Source: Serilophus lunatus (lineage: Eukaryota; Chordata; Aves; Passeriformes; Eurylaimidae). Taken from it: 64,000 nt of DNA. The position numbers were made by a program, and so were the translations under genes. Each line of letters opens with the position of its first letter. Within the stretch, counting starts at the first letter, position 1. The stretch is from contig VXBA01002855.1 in NCBI GenBank assembly GCA_013399895.1, positions 3,219,595 through 3,283,594 of the forward strand, in the 5' to 3' direction. This document shows positions 54,001-63,830 of this stretch, one piece after another. The notes below the pieces were generated by a model. It searched no databases. It was given only the letters and a program-made list of their open reading frames with translations, and was not told where the DNA came from.

Positions 54001-57000
54001 TCCCCTATGTTTCTGCCTTTGACTCAGCAGTGTCTGTAGGAGTACACCCAAGTCCCAGCAGTATGCAACTGAAGTAAGTGAAAGGTAACAGTGTGTTTGT
54101 ATCAGGTTACCTGAAGATAGGGGCAGTTGTGTTTTTCTTGTCAGTGATTTTACAAACAATGTTTTGAGCCTGCAGAAATTCTGCGTTAGATTAATTTGTA
54201 AACTAGGTCAAGTGTTTGGCTTAGGCAGCTCATGAGGTTTTATATTATGCTGAAACACTTGGGTGATCTAACTGGGGTCTAGAAGAGACAGTTTTTCACC
54301 AGAATGTGTACTGAAATAAGGAGATTTTGCAATAACCTAATTTTTGCTCACTGTTTCTTTGCAGGTATCTATGCCAGCAGCTCACGCCACGTCTTCTGCG
54401 CCCACGGTGACCTTAGTTCAGCTGCCCAATGGGCAGACAGTGCAAGTGCATGGAGTAATTCAGGCTGCCCAGCCATCAGTTATTCAGTCTCCACAGGTCC
54501 AGACAGTTCAGGTACTAACTGAAGAAATTCCTAATATGTGAATTGGGCCTTTGGAATAGCTCTGTCATTGTGCTGGTTTCTAATGTGTTTGTGTCTTGGC
54601 TTGTGTTTTTGCTTATATAAACTTCTAAGAGTATGTTGAAGGCAAAGTCTGTACAGTTTTAGCAGCTCTGTGACTTTTTTCCTGTTCTGGTTTAACCACT
54701 TTTCACTGTCAAAAGATTGCTGAGTTTCATTTCCTTCTAGAATTTGTTTGGTGAGTGTAACAGCTTCAGAGTTTTTCTTACAGTATTACTCTACTTTTTC
54801 TCTCTGGTGTATTTCCATACACCTTAAGAATTCATACTGTTCTGAAGTGAATGACAGGGTGGTCCTTTTCATAATGTAATCTTTAGTCACTAATGAGACT
54901 GGTGTTCTGGGATAAGAGTTTTTGCTACACAAAAAATATTTGCATTGTTTTACAAAACAGATGTCTGTATGTTAATGGTGCTTAAAATACACCAAAATGA
55001 GCCTGTTGAGTGTTGTGTGCTCTGTAAAGCCTTAGCATTTTCTCTTCTGGAAAGCAAGGCAGGTAATGCAATATGATGATGTAGCTTGAAGACATGGGAG
55101 ACAAGTAGTCTGAAATCTTAAAAATCTCTTTCTTTTTAACCACTTGAAGGTCAGTGTGCCTGAAAGCAGAAATTATTTGGCCTACAGCAGCTCTACAGGG
55201 CAAAGACTGCTCACTGTTCATTTGCTATTAGTACACTGAGTTCAATAAATGTTTAATTTTTAAAAGTAGACATTGTGAATTTTTGATACAGGTATTATTT
55301 ATAAAAATAATGCATGCCTAATTTAAAGTTAGGCCATTCTGATAATAATCTTTTGTTTTTTCCTTATCAGCTTCAGTGCTGAGTTTGTGGCAGGCTCTAC
55401 CCTCCCCAGTCATTGCAGTCAAAAGTTTAGAGTTTTTATCTACCAGAGGTGACTGGTTTTCAGATAAGTGTTACTAGCCCAGAGGAGGAAGATAAGAGGC
55501 TGACAATGAAACCATGCTTGGAATTCACCTGGTTCAAAATCCAGCATGAGCCCAGTGGTTCACAGTCAGCCTTGGACATGTTCAGGCCCTCTGTGTGGTA
55601 ACTGAGATGTGAGTGCCTGCAAGATTTTTGAGCCTCCAAGAATCTTCTCTGTAGTGCATGAAATGTCAGGCTGTGAGCTCTGCTTCTCACACAAGCATTG
55701 GTAGCTTTGTCATGTGACTATGGTGTTGGAAAACAGTATCTGTTTCTAGGTATTAGAGATAGTTTTATACCTTTGGCATACTTTGAATTTCAAATTATTT
55801 GAATGTGATTGATACAAACATTTTAGCTTTCCTGCATAAATATTTCTCTTTGTTTTTTAGCACAGATGTTCAGAATTGCAGCACCACATGTTTTTTTAGC
55901 ACCTTCATGTATGACATTTTCCTGACAATTGCCTCTCAAAAGGCAGTCTCTCTCTAACATACCTTTCCCCATTATTTTATAAATGGATGTTTCTCAACTT
56001 CAGGATTTGTTTCCAAATGTTGGTTATCTTAATTTGATTGTAGTTATCATCTCTCTAAGTTTTACTAAAAAATCTTTTTGTGTATCCTTACAATGGATGG
56101 AAACAAAGAATCATGGAAAGCAAGAACATATGGTATCACTGTTCATATTTTCTTATTGGAGTATCTAAATTTTAAAGGACATTCTCATGGGTAGATAACA
56201 GACTGTGGTCATCCTTTGCTGAGTCTGTTTCTAGTCAGTGTGTCCTTTATGTTCATTGCCTGGATAGAAGGCACATTCACAAACATTGTAGTTTTTTTCA
56301 CAGGATGTCAACATTTCCTTAAAATAAAGACATTGGAAGTGTCATGTTAAATTTGATTGCTGTTCTTGTTTACAGATCTCCACTATAGCAGAAAGTGAAG
56401 ATTCACAGGAATCAGTAGACAGTGTTACAGACTCACAGAAACGAAGAGAAATTCTTTCCAGAAGACCCTCCTACAGGTACAGAGGTTAAAGCAGAAGCAT
56501 TTTGCTTGATGAGTGTGTCCACATGGGGAGACAAGCAGTGTGATTGTATGATTATTTTTATATTTACCATTTAACTGAAATCTCTCTTCCGCAATGTCTT
56601 GGAATTGGAATATGGAATATGTCCATGGGATAGGATATAAAGAGATTAGCAAATAGAAGGAGGAGGCAGAAACCTCAGCTGTTACACTCAGTTAAGAGAG
56701 AAGTGAGCTGAGAATATGCTGATTGCCACATTTGGGGAACATTGAAGTATCATTGTGTTAGGTGCCTTAGAGATAGCTTTAATGAGTACTTAATACATGA
56801 AATACACCAAAGCTTTGCAAGAAGTGGTTTCTGTATAATCTGTAGTCTGCAAAAATTCTACTCCACTGTCCTTCATTATAGTTGAAATGCTAGCAGAATC
56901 ACACTTAATTCCTTTCTCCCATGAGACTTTCAGTGAACATGTGGAGTTTTGTGGCTCAGAGAGAATTTGTGTTAAAAGTTTAAGAAGTCAGGGTATGAGT

Positions 57001-60000
57001 TGAATGTAGTGATAGGCACCAAGTGTCTTTAGTTGTCATGGCAAATACCTCTGAAGCAAAACCATTGGAGGTGCTCTTCACATGGTGTTAGTCATATGTT
57101 ACTTTATTAATTGAGCCTTCATACAGTTTTTTGTGTCTGTACTAAATCCCATTTTCATTCTTGAAATATGGGAAATAGCATTAAACAATATCTCTGGAGT
57201 TCAGTAGGGTTTAAGTGGCCTGTGGGTTCCTGCTGCTTCAGAAAATTCAGATGCTCCTTTTTTTTCCTGAAGAGCATAGCCTTAGAAATAGAAGCTAGAC
57301 TCTAGGCCTGAGCATATCTCAACTATGGTATTTTTTTAGCACTTGGAGGTTATTTTCTACCTTCTCCAGCAGCCTTCAAGGGTGTTCTGCTGAAGATGGT
57401 GAAAAGCATTGCTGAAGATCCCTAGCCACAACAGATCTGGGAAAATCCTTTTATTTGTGAGGAGCAGTGTTGCTGATTTCAAGGCTGCCACAGACTCCCT
57501 GCAGGAGCAAACTGCAGGGAGACACTTGTTTTTACTCTATATGGAAGAATGGCTGTATATGGTGAGACAACAGCCAAGTAAACAAGCAGCAAAACTGAGA
57601 GGAGGGTGCTTGTGCATGCTGACTTCCCATTGAGATGGACTCCCTTGCACACACTGATACCACAGCACAGCCTCTGTCTTCCAACCAGACCCTGGTGACT
57701 CAACAGAACTTTCTAATACTTGTATACACAGCTCAGGCTCTGGGCTGGTGTAGGTCGTGTCAGAAAGGCTGAGCCAGACCACTGCTGTTTAGTGACTTCT
57801 CAACTGACTTTGTTCAAGCTGCTTTAACTGGCCCCAGAGACAAAATAGGTGAAGAAAAGTCACAGAAATGAAAGCTATATATACCTCGTCCTCAGAAACT
57901 CCACTGCGATTCTGCTGCTAGAGAACATCATGTGTTCCCCATGTCAGTTCATAGCTCCTTGCCACTTATCTTAAATCCATCTTTACGATGGCCAGAATAG
58001 GTTTTAACCACCAGGTCTTATTGACATGAGCTTAAAAAGTGATTTTTTGTCTTTTTGAGTTTTGTTCCTCATCATCCCTGCTTTCTGCATATTTTTTCAT
58101 CTGTTTCATTCCCTAGATTTTCTGGTCTAGCACCCAGATTGCAAACTCTGCGGATGGGAATGTTTCATTTGCCCAAGTAGTGCTTGGCACAGCAGAGTGC
58201 TTGTGCAGTGCTGCAGTTCTTGCATGCACAGAGCCAAAGCAGCGACAGCAAAGCTCTGCCTGTCAAGTTGCTTAGCAGAATGACTGCTCTCCCCACATAG
58301 CTCCATACAGATGTTCTGGCTCCCACAGCTTTAGCAGCCTTACATAAGAAATGAGTGTTGTCTTGGAACTTGGGGTCTGCAGCTGTGTTTGCTTCAGCCC
58401 ACAGTGAGTTCTAATGACAATCCACTGGAAAACATATGAGGAGAATTACAAAAAATACTGCCCTCTACCTAAGGATCATTTTGCAGTGACAGAATATGCC
58501 GGCAGTGAAGAGGGCTTGACAGTCCCCTGAGGAGGGACAGTGATCTCAGTGATGCAAATTGCGGTAACTGCTGTGGTCAGTATACAGTCACGTTCAGTGG
58601 GGCCAGTAGCAGTGATGGCTTTGGATAATTAACTCATGGAAGTAATTGAACAATATATTCTTTCCTTTGCCCGTGCTAATCTCAGAACTTTCTCAGGCAG
58701 GGCACCTGTGAATGTAAGTGTGTGACTGGGTATTGTCTCCCAGGCGGGTGTTACATTATGAGCTGGTTGCTCTCTACAAGCATTTCTGCTGCCTTTGTAC
58801 TCAGCTCTGGTTGAGGCGTTTACGGTCTCTGAAAAGGAGCAGTTCCCCTAATGTAAGTGAGGAGACAGGTTTTTATGTACTTTTGCTTTCTTCAAATCTT
58901 TATGTAGCTAAAAGCAGGAAACAAATAAAAACGGATGAGAGAAACATGTTTTCAAAATAAAGGGAAGGTTGCGATAGCTGTGTCCTGGGTTTTGAGAAGC
59001 ACAGCTGTTCTGTGCTGGCTGCCCATCTGTGCTGGGCCCTTTGAACAATCCTCTCCAATAAGAGTTTGAGGATAGTGTGTTTTTCATTCTGCACCCATAT
59101 TTTCCTTGCTGGCTTACTGAACTTTACAGTTTTCTCCAGCATTGTGTATCAAAGAGAATATATTTTTCCCCCAATTTTTATTAAAGTCTCTACAACACAC
59201 TGTCTTTGCCAGAAAAATTTTGAATGACTTGTCCTCAGACGCCCCAGGAGTGCCAAGGATTGAAGAAGAAAAGTCTGAAGAGGAAACAGCAGCACCTGCC
59301 ATCGCCACTGTTACGGTGCCAACTCCCATTTACCAAACCAGCAGTGGGCAGTACAGTATGTAGTCTGAATTTCTCAGTGGTGCTAGTAACTGGGGATGAG
59401 AAGATGAAGAACTATTATTTCTGTAACTGTTTGGACTAAGACAAAACAGGAGGTGAAAAAAAGATTATTTTGATTTATAGCCATGCCTTTTAAACACATT
59501 CCTACTTGTAAGTATTTGAAAGGTTCATTTAACATTCTGGGACTTGGTGCAGTTAATGCATCCTGAGGCAAAAATAGGAACTCACCATAAAGCTGTTACA
59601 AAGTTCTTCATTTCAGAACTAGATGAGGTTATTCAGAAGTTTCTTTTACTTCTCCACAGATTTATTAATAGTTGTTCACAAAACTGTAACCTCATTAATA
59701 GAAAAAAAAATACGACAGTCTGGAATTACAGTTTTAGAAAGTCCTGAAAAAATAAGAATTTCAACAACCTAATTTGAAATATGTAATAAATACACATTTC
59801 TGTGTTCTCTTCATTCACTAGATTTTACAGATACAGTGCTTTGTCTTAAGGGATTGAGGATACATCAGTAAAGATAGAAGTCACATGCTGTCCCACACAA
59901 ACATACACAGTATTAAATATACAAAAGAGAGGAAGAAGTACTTGTTTTCTTTCAAGATCTCTACATTTTCCTCTCCCTGTTTACTCCTTAGCCACTTAGC

Positions 60001-62722
60001 CTAATACCCTGCTTTATTTTACTGAAACAGATGCGGTCAATTCCGGTTCCTATTACAACTTGTAATAGTTACAGTTAAACGTGCAGACACGTGAGATTTT
60101 GGTGTGTCTGTATATAGAAACACAGTGAAATTCTGCAGAATTATGAGTGAGGAGTGATGTCCCAGTGTACCTGCATAACAGGACTGAGGGAAAGAAAGGA
60201 AAAGAAAAACCAGCAGGGTAAAACTGCTTGAAGGAAACTGGACCTTTGTGAGTGAAAAAACTGCTAGGAAGGTTCTGAGGAACTTGTAGAGGAGGGATAC
60301 AATCAGAAGAGAAAAGAAAGCCAAAGCAAGAAGAAAGTGCAACACAAGATGAATAGCAATAGCAGCAGAGGAGACAGAAGGGCATAAAGTATGGAAGAGG
60401 AGAGGAATTTCAGTTGAGAAGAAAATGTAAGGACTGAGGAAAAGACCTAAACCAACCAAGAAGAAGCTCTTACTAAAAAATTAAAAAGTATTCCCTGGGG
60501 GAGGATTGTAGCTCACAAAAAAATGAAAATTGACTTTCAAAGCGTGATTTCTTTAATGTACATTAAAGCCATGTGTGTGATTTCAGGCTGTATAAGGGTT
60601 CAAGGGATTTAACTCAGGGCAGTGTTCTTTCATATCTAGGTTTAATACTGTAAGTTAATGAGTAAATCAGTGTCTGAAATACTGTGTTGATGTTTTCGTC
60701 TGCAGTTGCTATTACCCAAGGAGGAGCAATACAGTTGTCTAACAATGGCACAGATGGAGTACAAGGTCTGCAGACATTGACAATGACCAATGCAGCTGCA
60801 ACCCAACCTGGCACCACCATTTTACAATATGCACAGACCACAGATGGACAACAGATACTTGTACCCAGCAACCAAGTTGTTGTACAAGGTGAGAAACTTC
60901 ACAGCCACTCATGCTGAGTAACATTTTTTCCATGCTGATATAAGTCACTAACCTGACTCCTTCATATGTGTCAGGAAACAGAATTAGCAGCTTTGGCATG
61001 ATATAAGTCTCCAAATTGTTAAAGGAAATTCTAGACAAAGCTATTTGTCACGTTTTCTTGGAGCCTTTCCCTTTAGATTAGATTGGTAAAATTGTAGATA
61101 TTTTGCATTTACTTCTTAATATATTTATTTTTGGTTTTCCATGCTATATTTCCTCTATTTTGTCCACACGAACTTTTTTATTTTGTGTAAAAACTGATAC
61201 TGCTTTAGAGTTCTGAGTTCCCCCATATGTGCAACAATAGGAAATATAAAGCATTAAAGATAGGAATGAAGGCTGTTTGATTCTAAACTTTTTTTCTTCC
61301 CTTTTCAGTTACAAGTTATCATTTCTTCTATTGTGACTTTTGCAATTAGTCACCAAGTAGTTAATCAGGGATTCTTGGAATCACAGAACAATTTAGGAGA
61401 GTGCCTTAAGTGATCATTTGGTCTAGCCCTCCAGTTGGCAGGGCTACTTTAACTTAGAATAAGCTGTGGTTGTTTATTACATTAAAATACAGGTTTTAGT
61501 TTATTAAATATTGTAAGGTATTAAAGTTTTTTTTAATTGAAAATAACAGATAAAATATACCCCTGCTTTTATGACTATAGAGCAGTTGATTTGAAACTTA
61601 CCCAGTGAAGAGTTTTCCAGGAATCAGTGAAAATAGCAGAGAAAAACACTGTTGTTGAATTGATCTTCTAATTTTTGTGTTCTTAAGGTGTGATTTCTTT
61701 AGGTGGTATTGTGGGTTTTTATGAGCTCAAGCAAAATTAACACTCCTAGATTACAGTAAGCGAAAAAAAAGAAAGCTAAGATCTTGTTCATTCTAGAGAA
61801 GTAGTAAGGTTGAGTACATCTCTTATGGGAATAAATGTTACATTTCTACACCCTTTTTTCTGTGCCAAATACCTACACATGAAGTTTCTCCTTTTGCAGA
61901 TAGGCATTTGGAGCATAGCTAGAAATAGTGTTTACCCCATCCTTCACTAGAACTGCCCAAAAACCAGAGAAGTAGAAAGAAATACACTAAGGGAGAAAGA
62001 AGCACAGCTGTACAGCAAGACAGAACAAGTTACCAAGCACAGGGGACGACTTCTCCAGCAGGGATACCTGACAGGAGGCTGTAGTCAGGCGGGGGTCGGT
62101 CTCTTCTCTCAGGCTCCCAGTGACAGGACGAGAGGACACAGTCTGAGGCTGTGTCAGGGGAAGTTCAGGTTGGATGTCAGGAGAAACTTTTTCACAGAGA
62201 GAGTGATTTCCCACTGGAATGGGCTTCCCAAGGAGGTGAGTCACCGTCCCTGCATGTGTTTAAGGATAGGTTGGATGACGAACTTAGTGACACGATTTAG
62301 ATGATTTAGACAGTTTAGATGATGGATTGGTGTTGGATAGGTTGTTAAGTTAGGTAATAAGTTGGACTTGATTGTCTCTACAGCCTTTTCCAACCTTGTT
62401 AATTCTGTGTGTTAAAACCTTGTTTATGTTAATAAGCTAAGCCTGAGGCAGCAGCGCTGCCCCACATGGAGGCACCCCTGCTGTGCTGGGTGAGACCCCT
62501 GGCGAGCTGCTCCTGTTGCCGCGTGTCCCAGCGCTGTCACCAACCTGAGGTGTTCCCTCGTGTCTCCTCAGCTGCCTCAGGAGACGTGCAGACCTACCAG
62601 ATCCGCACGGCCCCCACCAGCACCATCGCGCCCGGCGTGGTCATGGCGTCCTCCCCAGCGCTGCCCACCCAGCCCGCGGAGGAGGCCGCGCGCAAGAGGG
62701 AAGTGCGTCTCATGAAGAACAG
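50905..62722 (+). CDS. CREB1: CREB1, cyclic AMP-responsive element-binding protein 1 (six exons, 3' end outside window)
   Basis: Joined exons 50905-51018, 54365-54511, 56376-56476, 59213-59355, 60706-60888 and 62572-62722 give 839 coding bases. These are residues 1-279 plus two bases of codon 280, all in frame with consistent intron phases (0, 0, 2, 1, 1, 2). The protein begins MTMESGAENQQSGDAA, which identifies CREB1 rather than ATF1 or CREM. CREB1 is a nuclear bZIP activator that binds TGACGTCA elements. Phosphorylation by PKA, CaMK and related kinases at the RRPSY serine (here Ser119, equal to Ser133 of the 341-residue form) recruits CBP/p300. Domains seen: Q1 about 1-87, KID about 88-146, Q2 about 147-262, start of the basic region from about 266. 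The rest of the basic region and the leucine zipper (about 48 residues in the human protein) must lie past base 64000. Adding them gives 327 residues, exactly the short isoform length. The family assignment is secure. Confidence 0.98.
51019..54364 (+). other. CREB1: CREB1 intron 2
   Basis: This is a 3346-base phase 0 intron from GTATAA to TTTGCAG. It contains a 15-C run and a GC-richer block (about 53250-53660) that has open frames on both strands without recognisable content. No transposon ends are seen. Confidence 0.9.
52563..52577. repeat. Poly-C run of 15
   Basis: Fifteen consecutive C lie in CREB1 intron 2. The length is likely polymorphic or a sequencing estimate. A shorter C run is at about 10047-10056. 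Confidence 0.95.
54365..54511 (+). CDS. CREB1: CREB1 exon 3 (residues 39-87, Q1 glutamine-rich domain)
   Basis: The exon is 147 bases, phase 0 to phase 0, encoding VSMPAAHATSSAP through VQTVQ. It is the glutamine- and valine-rich Q1 constitutive activation segment, which in this family contacts the general transcription machinery. The acceptor TTTCTTTGCAG has a good pyrimidine tract. The donor is CAG|GTACTA, which lacks G at +5. The alternative alpha exon of the 341-residue form would follow this exon, but I do not see it intact in the next intron. Confidence 0.97.
54512..56375 (+). other. CREB1: CREB1 intron 3 (location expected for the alpha exon)
   Basis: This is an 1864-base phase 0 intron. 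In mammals a 42-base exon encoding the alpha peptide (SSCKDLKRLFSGTQ) lies between the exons equivalent to 3 and 4. I find no open segment encoding it here. Confidence 0.85.
56376..56476 (+). CDS. CREB1: CREB1 exon 4 (residues 88-120, kinase-inducible domain)
   Basis: The exon is 101 bases, ending in phase 2. It encodes ISTIAESEDSQESVDSVTDS followed by QKRREILSRRPSY. It carries helix alpha-A of the KID and the PKA/CaMK target serine at codon 56469-56471 (TCC), inside the intact RRPSY motif. The acceptor is TGTTTACAG. The donor CAG|GTACAG has A at +5. The split arginine codon 121 is completed by the first base of exon 5. Confidence 0.97.
56477..59212 (+). other. CREB1: CREB1 intron 4
   Basis: This is a 2736-base phase 2 intron from GTACAG to TTGCCAG, ending in a T- and C-rich tract. 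It contains a candidate cryptic exon at 58744-58852 (listed separately) and no recognisable transposon. Confidence 0.9.
58744..58852 (+). other. Candidate cryptic or alternative CREB1 exon in intron 4
   Basis: A 109-base segment is bounded by GTCTCCCAG at the 5' side and AAT|GTAAGTGAG, a near-perfect donor, at the 3' side. Read from the phase left by exon 4, it is open throughout (Arg codon completed, then VLHYELVALYKHFC and onward to SSSPN, 36 codons). Inclusion would shift exon 5 into a frame that stops after four codons (KNFE, then TGA). The product would be truncated straight after RRPSY, lacking Q2 and bZIP. Mammalian testis CREB1 is known to include stop-bearing alternative exons. I do not recognise this sequence as one of them. 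Confidence 0.3.
59213..59355 (+). CDS. CREB1: CREB1 exon 5 (residues 121-168, end of KID)
   Basis: The exon is 143 bases, phase 2 in and phase 1 out. It begins with the base that completes Arg121, then encodes KILNDLSSDAPGVPRIEEEK and onward to SSGQY. KILNDLSS is helix alpha-B of the KID, which contacts the CBP/p300 KIX domain in the family. The acceptor is CTTTGCCAG and the donor ACA|GTATGT is good. Residues 147 and 152 are Ala here, where I recall Ser and Thr in the human protein. Confidence 0.97.
59356..60705 (+). other. CREB1: CREB1 intron 5
   Basis: This is a 1350-base phase 1 intron. The stretch 60180-60460 is strongly purine-rich on the + strand (GGGAAAGAAAGGAAAAGAAA and similar). This produces long but low-complexity frames on the minus strand and no gene. 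Confidence 0.9.
60706..60888 (+). CDS. CREB1: CREB1 exon 6 (residues 169-229, Q2 domain)
   Basis: The exon is 183 bases, phase 1 to phase 1. It encodes IAITQGGAIQLSNNGTDGVQ and continues to SNQVVVQ. This is the glutamine-rich Q2 constitutive activation domain, which in the family binds TAF4 of TFIID. The acceptor TTTTCGTCTGCAG and donor AAG|GTGAGA are both strong. Residue 180 is Ser, where I recall Ala in human. Confidence 0.97.
61379..61460 (-). mobile_element. Short CR1 3'-end remnant
   Basis: AATCACAGAACAATTTAGGA followed by GTGATCATTTGGTCTAGCCC is a diverged reverse complement of the CR1 3' terminus (ATCACAGAATCATTTAGG, then GATCATCGAGTCCAACC in typical copies). It is only about 80 bases long and antisense to CREB1, within intron 6. 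Confidence 0.65.
62072..62412 (+). mobile_element. CR1 LINE 3' end in CREB1 intron 6
   Basis: This is a typical CR1 3' tail. GGAGGCTGTAGTCAGG is followed by GGGGTCGGTCTCTTCTC, GACAGGACGAGAGGA, GTTGGATGTCAGGAGAAAC, GAGTCACCGTCCCT and GGACTTGATTGTCTC. It closes with TTCCAACCTTGTTAATTCTG. It lies in the sense orientation relative to CREB1, ending about 160 bases before the exon 7 acceptor. The segment 62292-62330 contains a short internal TTTAGATGA duplication. Confidence 0.9.
62572..62722 (+). CDS. CREB1: CREB1 exon 7 (residues 230-279, Q2 end and start of basic region)
   Basis: The exon is 151 bases, phase 1 in and phase 2 out. It encodes AASGDVQTYQIRTAPTSTIA and onward, ending EEAARKREVRLMKN plus AG of the next arginine. 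The last part is the start of the bZIP basic region. The acceptor is TGTCTCCTCAG. The donor in the expected position reads AACAG|GCACGT, a GC rather than GT dinucleotide. The nearest GT (62727-62728) would add four bases and shift the frame. The exon is markedly more GC- and CpG-rich than the other CREB1 exons. Confidence 0.95.
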
Positions 62723-63286
62723 GCACGTACATTCACAGCGCTTGTCTTGCTTCCGGGCAGCTCTGCGAAGAACTCGTGCCCAGCACTGAGAGTCCTGATC
62801 GCTCTTAGTCATTTCGCGAAGTTATTTCCGAGGAATTTGCCTTTATTTAAAGGTGCAAAGCAGAGGTGCACATCAGCCAGTGCCAAGTGCTGTGGCTGTG
62901 AAACCCTGAGTAAAGGTGTCGGGCTCATTCTGTGGGGCGTGTGAATTTGTTTGTTGCCAAAGGAGGAAAGTAATTGGTGAGAGACTTGTACAACTGCAGA
63001 TATGTTCATAGAGACACCAAGGGGAGTTGATATTTTTTAGTTAATGCAATCGTGTAGTTTCCTTTCCTGGAATCTTTCCCTTAGCCTTCTGTGTGCATTC
63101 TCCTTGCTGCTGGGCCACCTATGCTCTTCATGACTGTTTTCTTGATTGTCTCGCTTGTTCTCTTCAGCCCTGTGCCCTTTGGGTTTTCTCCTCCAAGTGC
63201 AGAAAGGCTCATGGAAAGGCTAAACCAGCAGCTACTATTTTTGATTGAGGTCATGTGGAGCCAGTAGTGGCAGCAGAGGAGCTGAA

Positions 63287-63304
63287 AGAGAGAGAGAGAG
63301 AGAG
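63287..63304. repeat. (AG)9 microsatellite
   Basis: Nine AG units lie in the visible part of CREB1 intron 7. Confidence 0.95.
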
Positions 63305-63809
63305 ACTTGCTCCTGTAGGATTTAATGTGTGAAGAGAAACAGCTGAGCTTAAAGAGGTGGGAGTTACCAAAGGAAGGGACCGGTAAAGAGAAGTTGTGCT
63401 GTTTTGGGACAGGGAAGGGATGGACCCAAGCTGAGCCATCACACTAAGCTTGAACTTTTATCCACAGGGCACAGATTTGAAGCTGTGACACTGGGAACAC
63501 AGTGCTTCCCTCCCTTCTGAGCAGAAGCCCCCTTGTTAACTTTATCTGTCAGTCTGAAAAAAACCTGTACAGGTTCATTAATCTTCCGTAGATTGCTGTG
63601 CTCTGAACACAATAGAAACTTACATGAGCAGACCCAGTGCTTATATGAGGGGCTTTCATGAAATAAATAATGCTGCACAGCAGAGTTCACTTTTTCAAAA
63701 GGTTTTTGTATGGAATGTCACCCATCTCCCTTTTTTATACATTTTTCTGATACCAGTGAATAGTAGATATCACCCTTTCAGGCCCTGCATTTGAGAAAAA
63801 TTTAATTAG

Positions 63810-63830
63810 AATCACAGAATATCCTCATTT
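63810..63830 (-). mobile_element. Possible CR1 terminal scrap
   Basis: AGAATCACAGAATATCC resembles the inverted CR1 terminal octamer start, but the following sequence does not clearly continue the CR1 pattern. It could be chance. Confidence 0.3.

Larger units (their letters stand above)
60889..62571 (+). other. CREB1: CREB1 intron 6
   Basis: This is a 1683-base phase 1 intron that holds two CR1 remnants (61379-61460 antisense and 62072-62412 sense). The last 160 bases before exon 7 turn GC-rich. Confidence 0.9.

Noticed and set aside
60037..60459. 140-codon minus-strand frame rich in Phe, Leu and Ser
   Set aside because: It is the complement of a purine-rich intronic stretch; the hydrophobic look comes from composition, not from a membrane protein.
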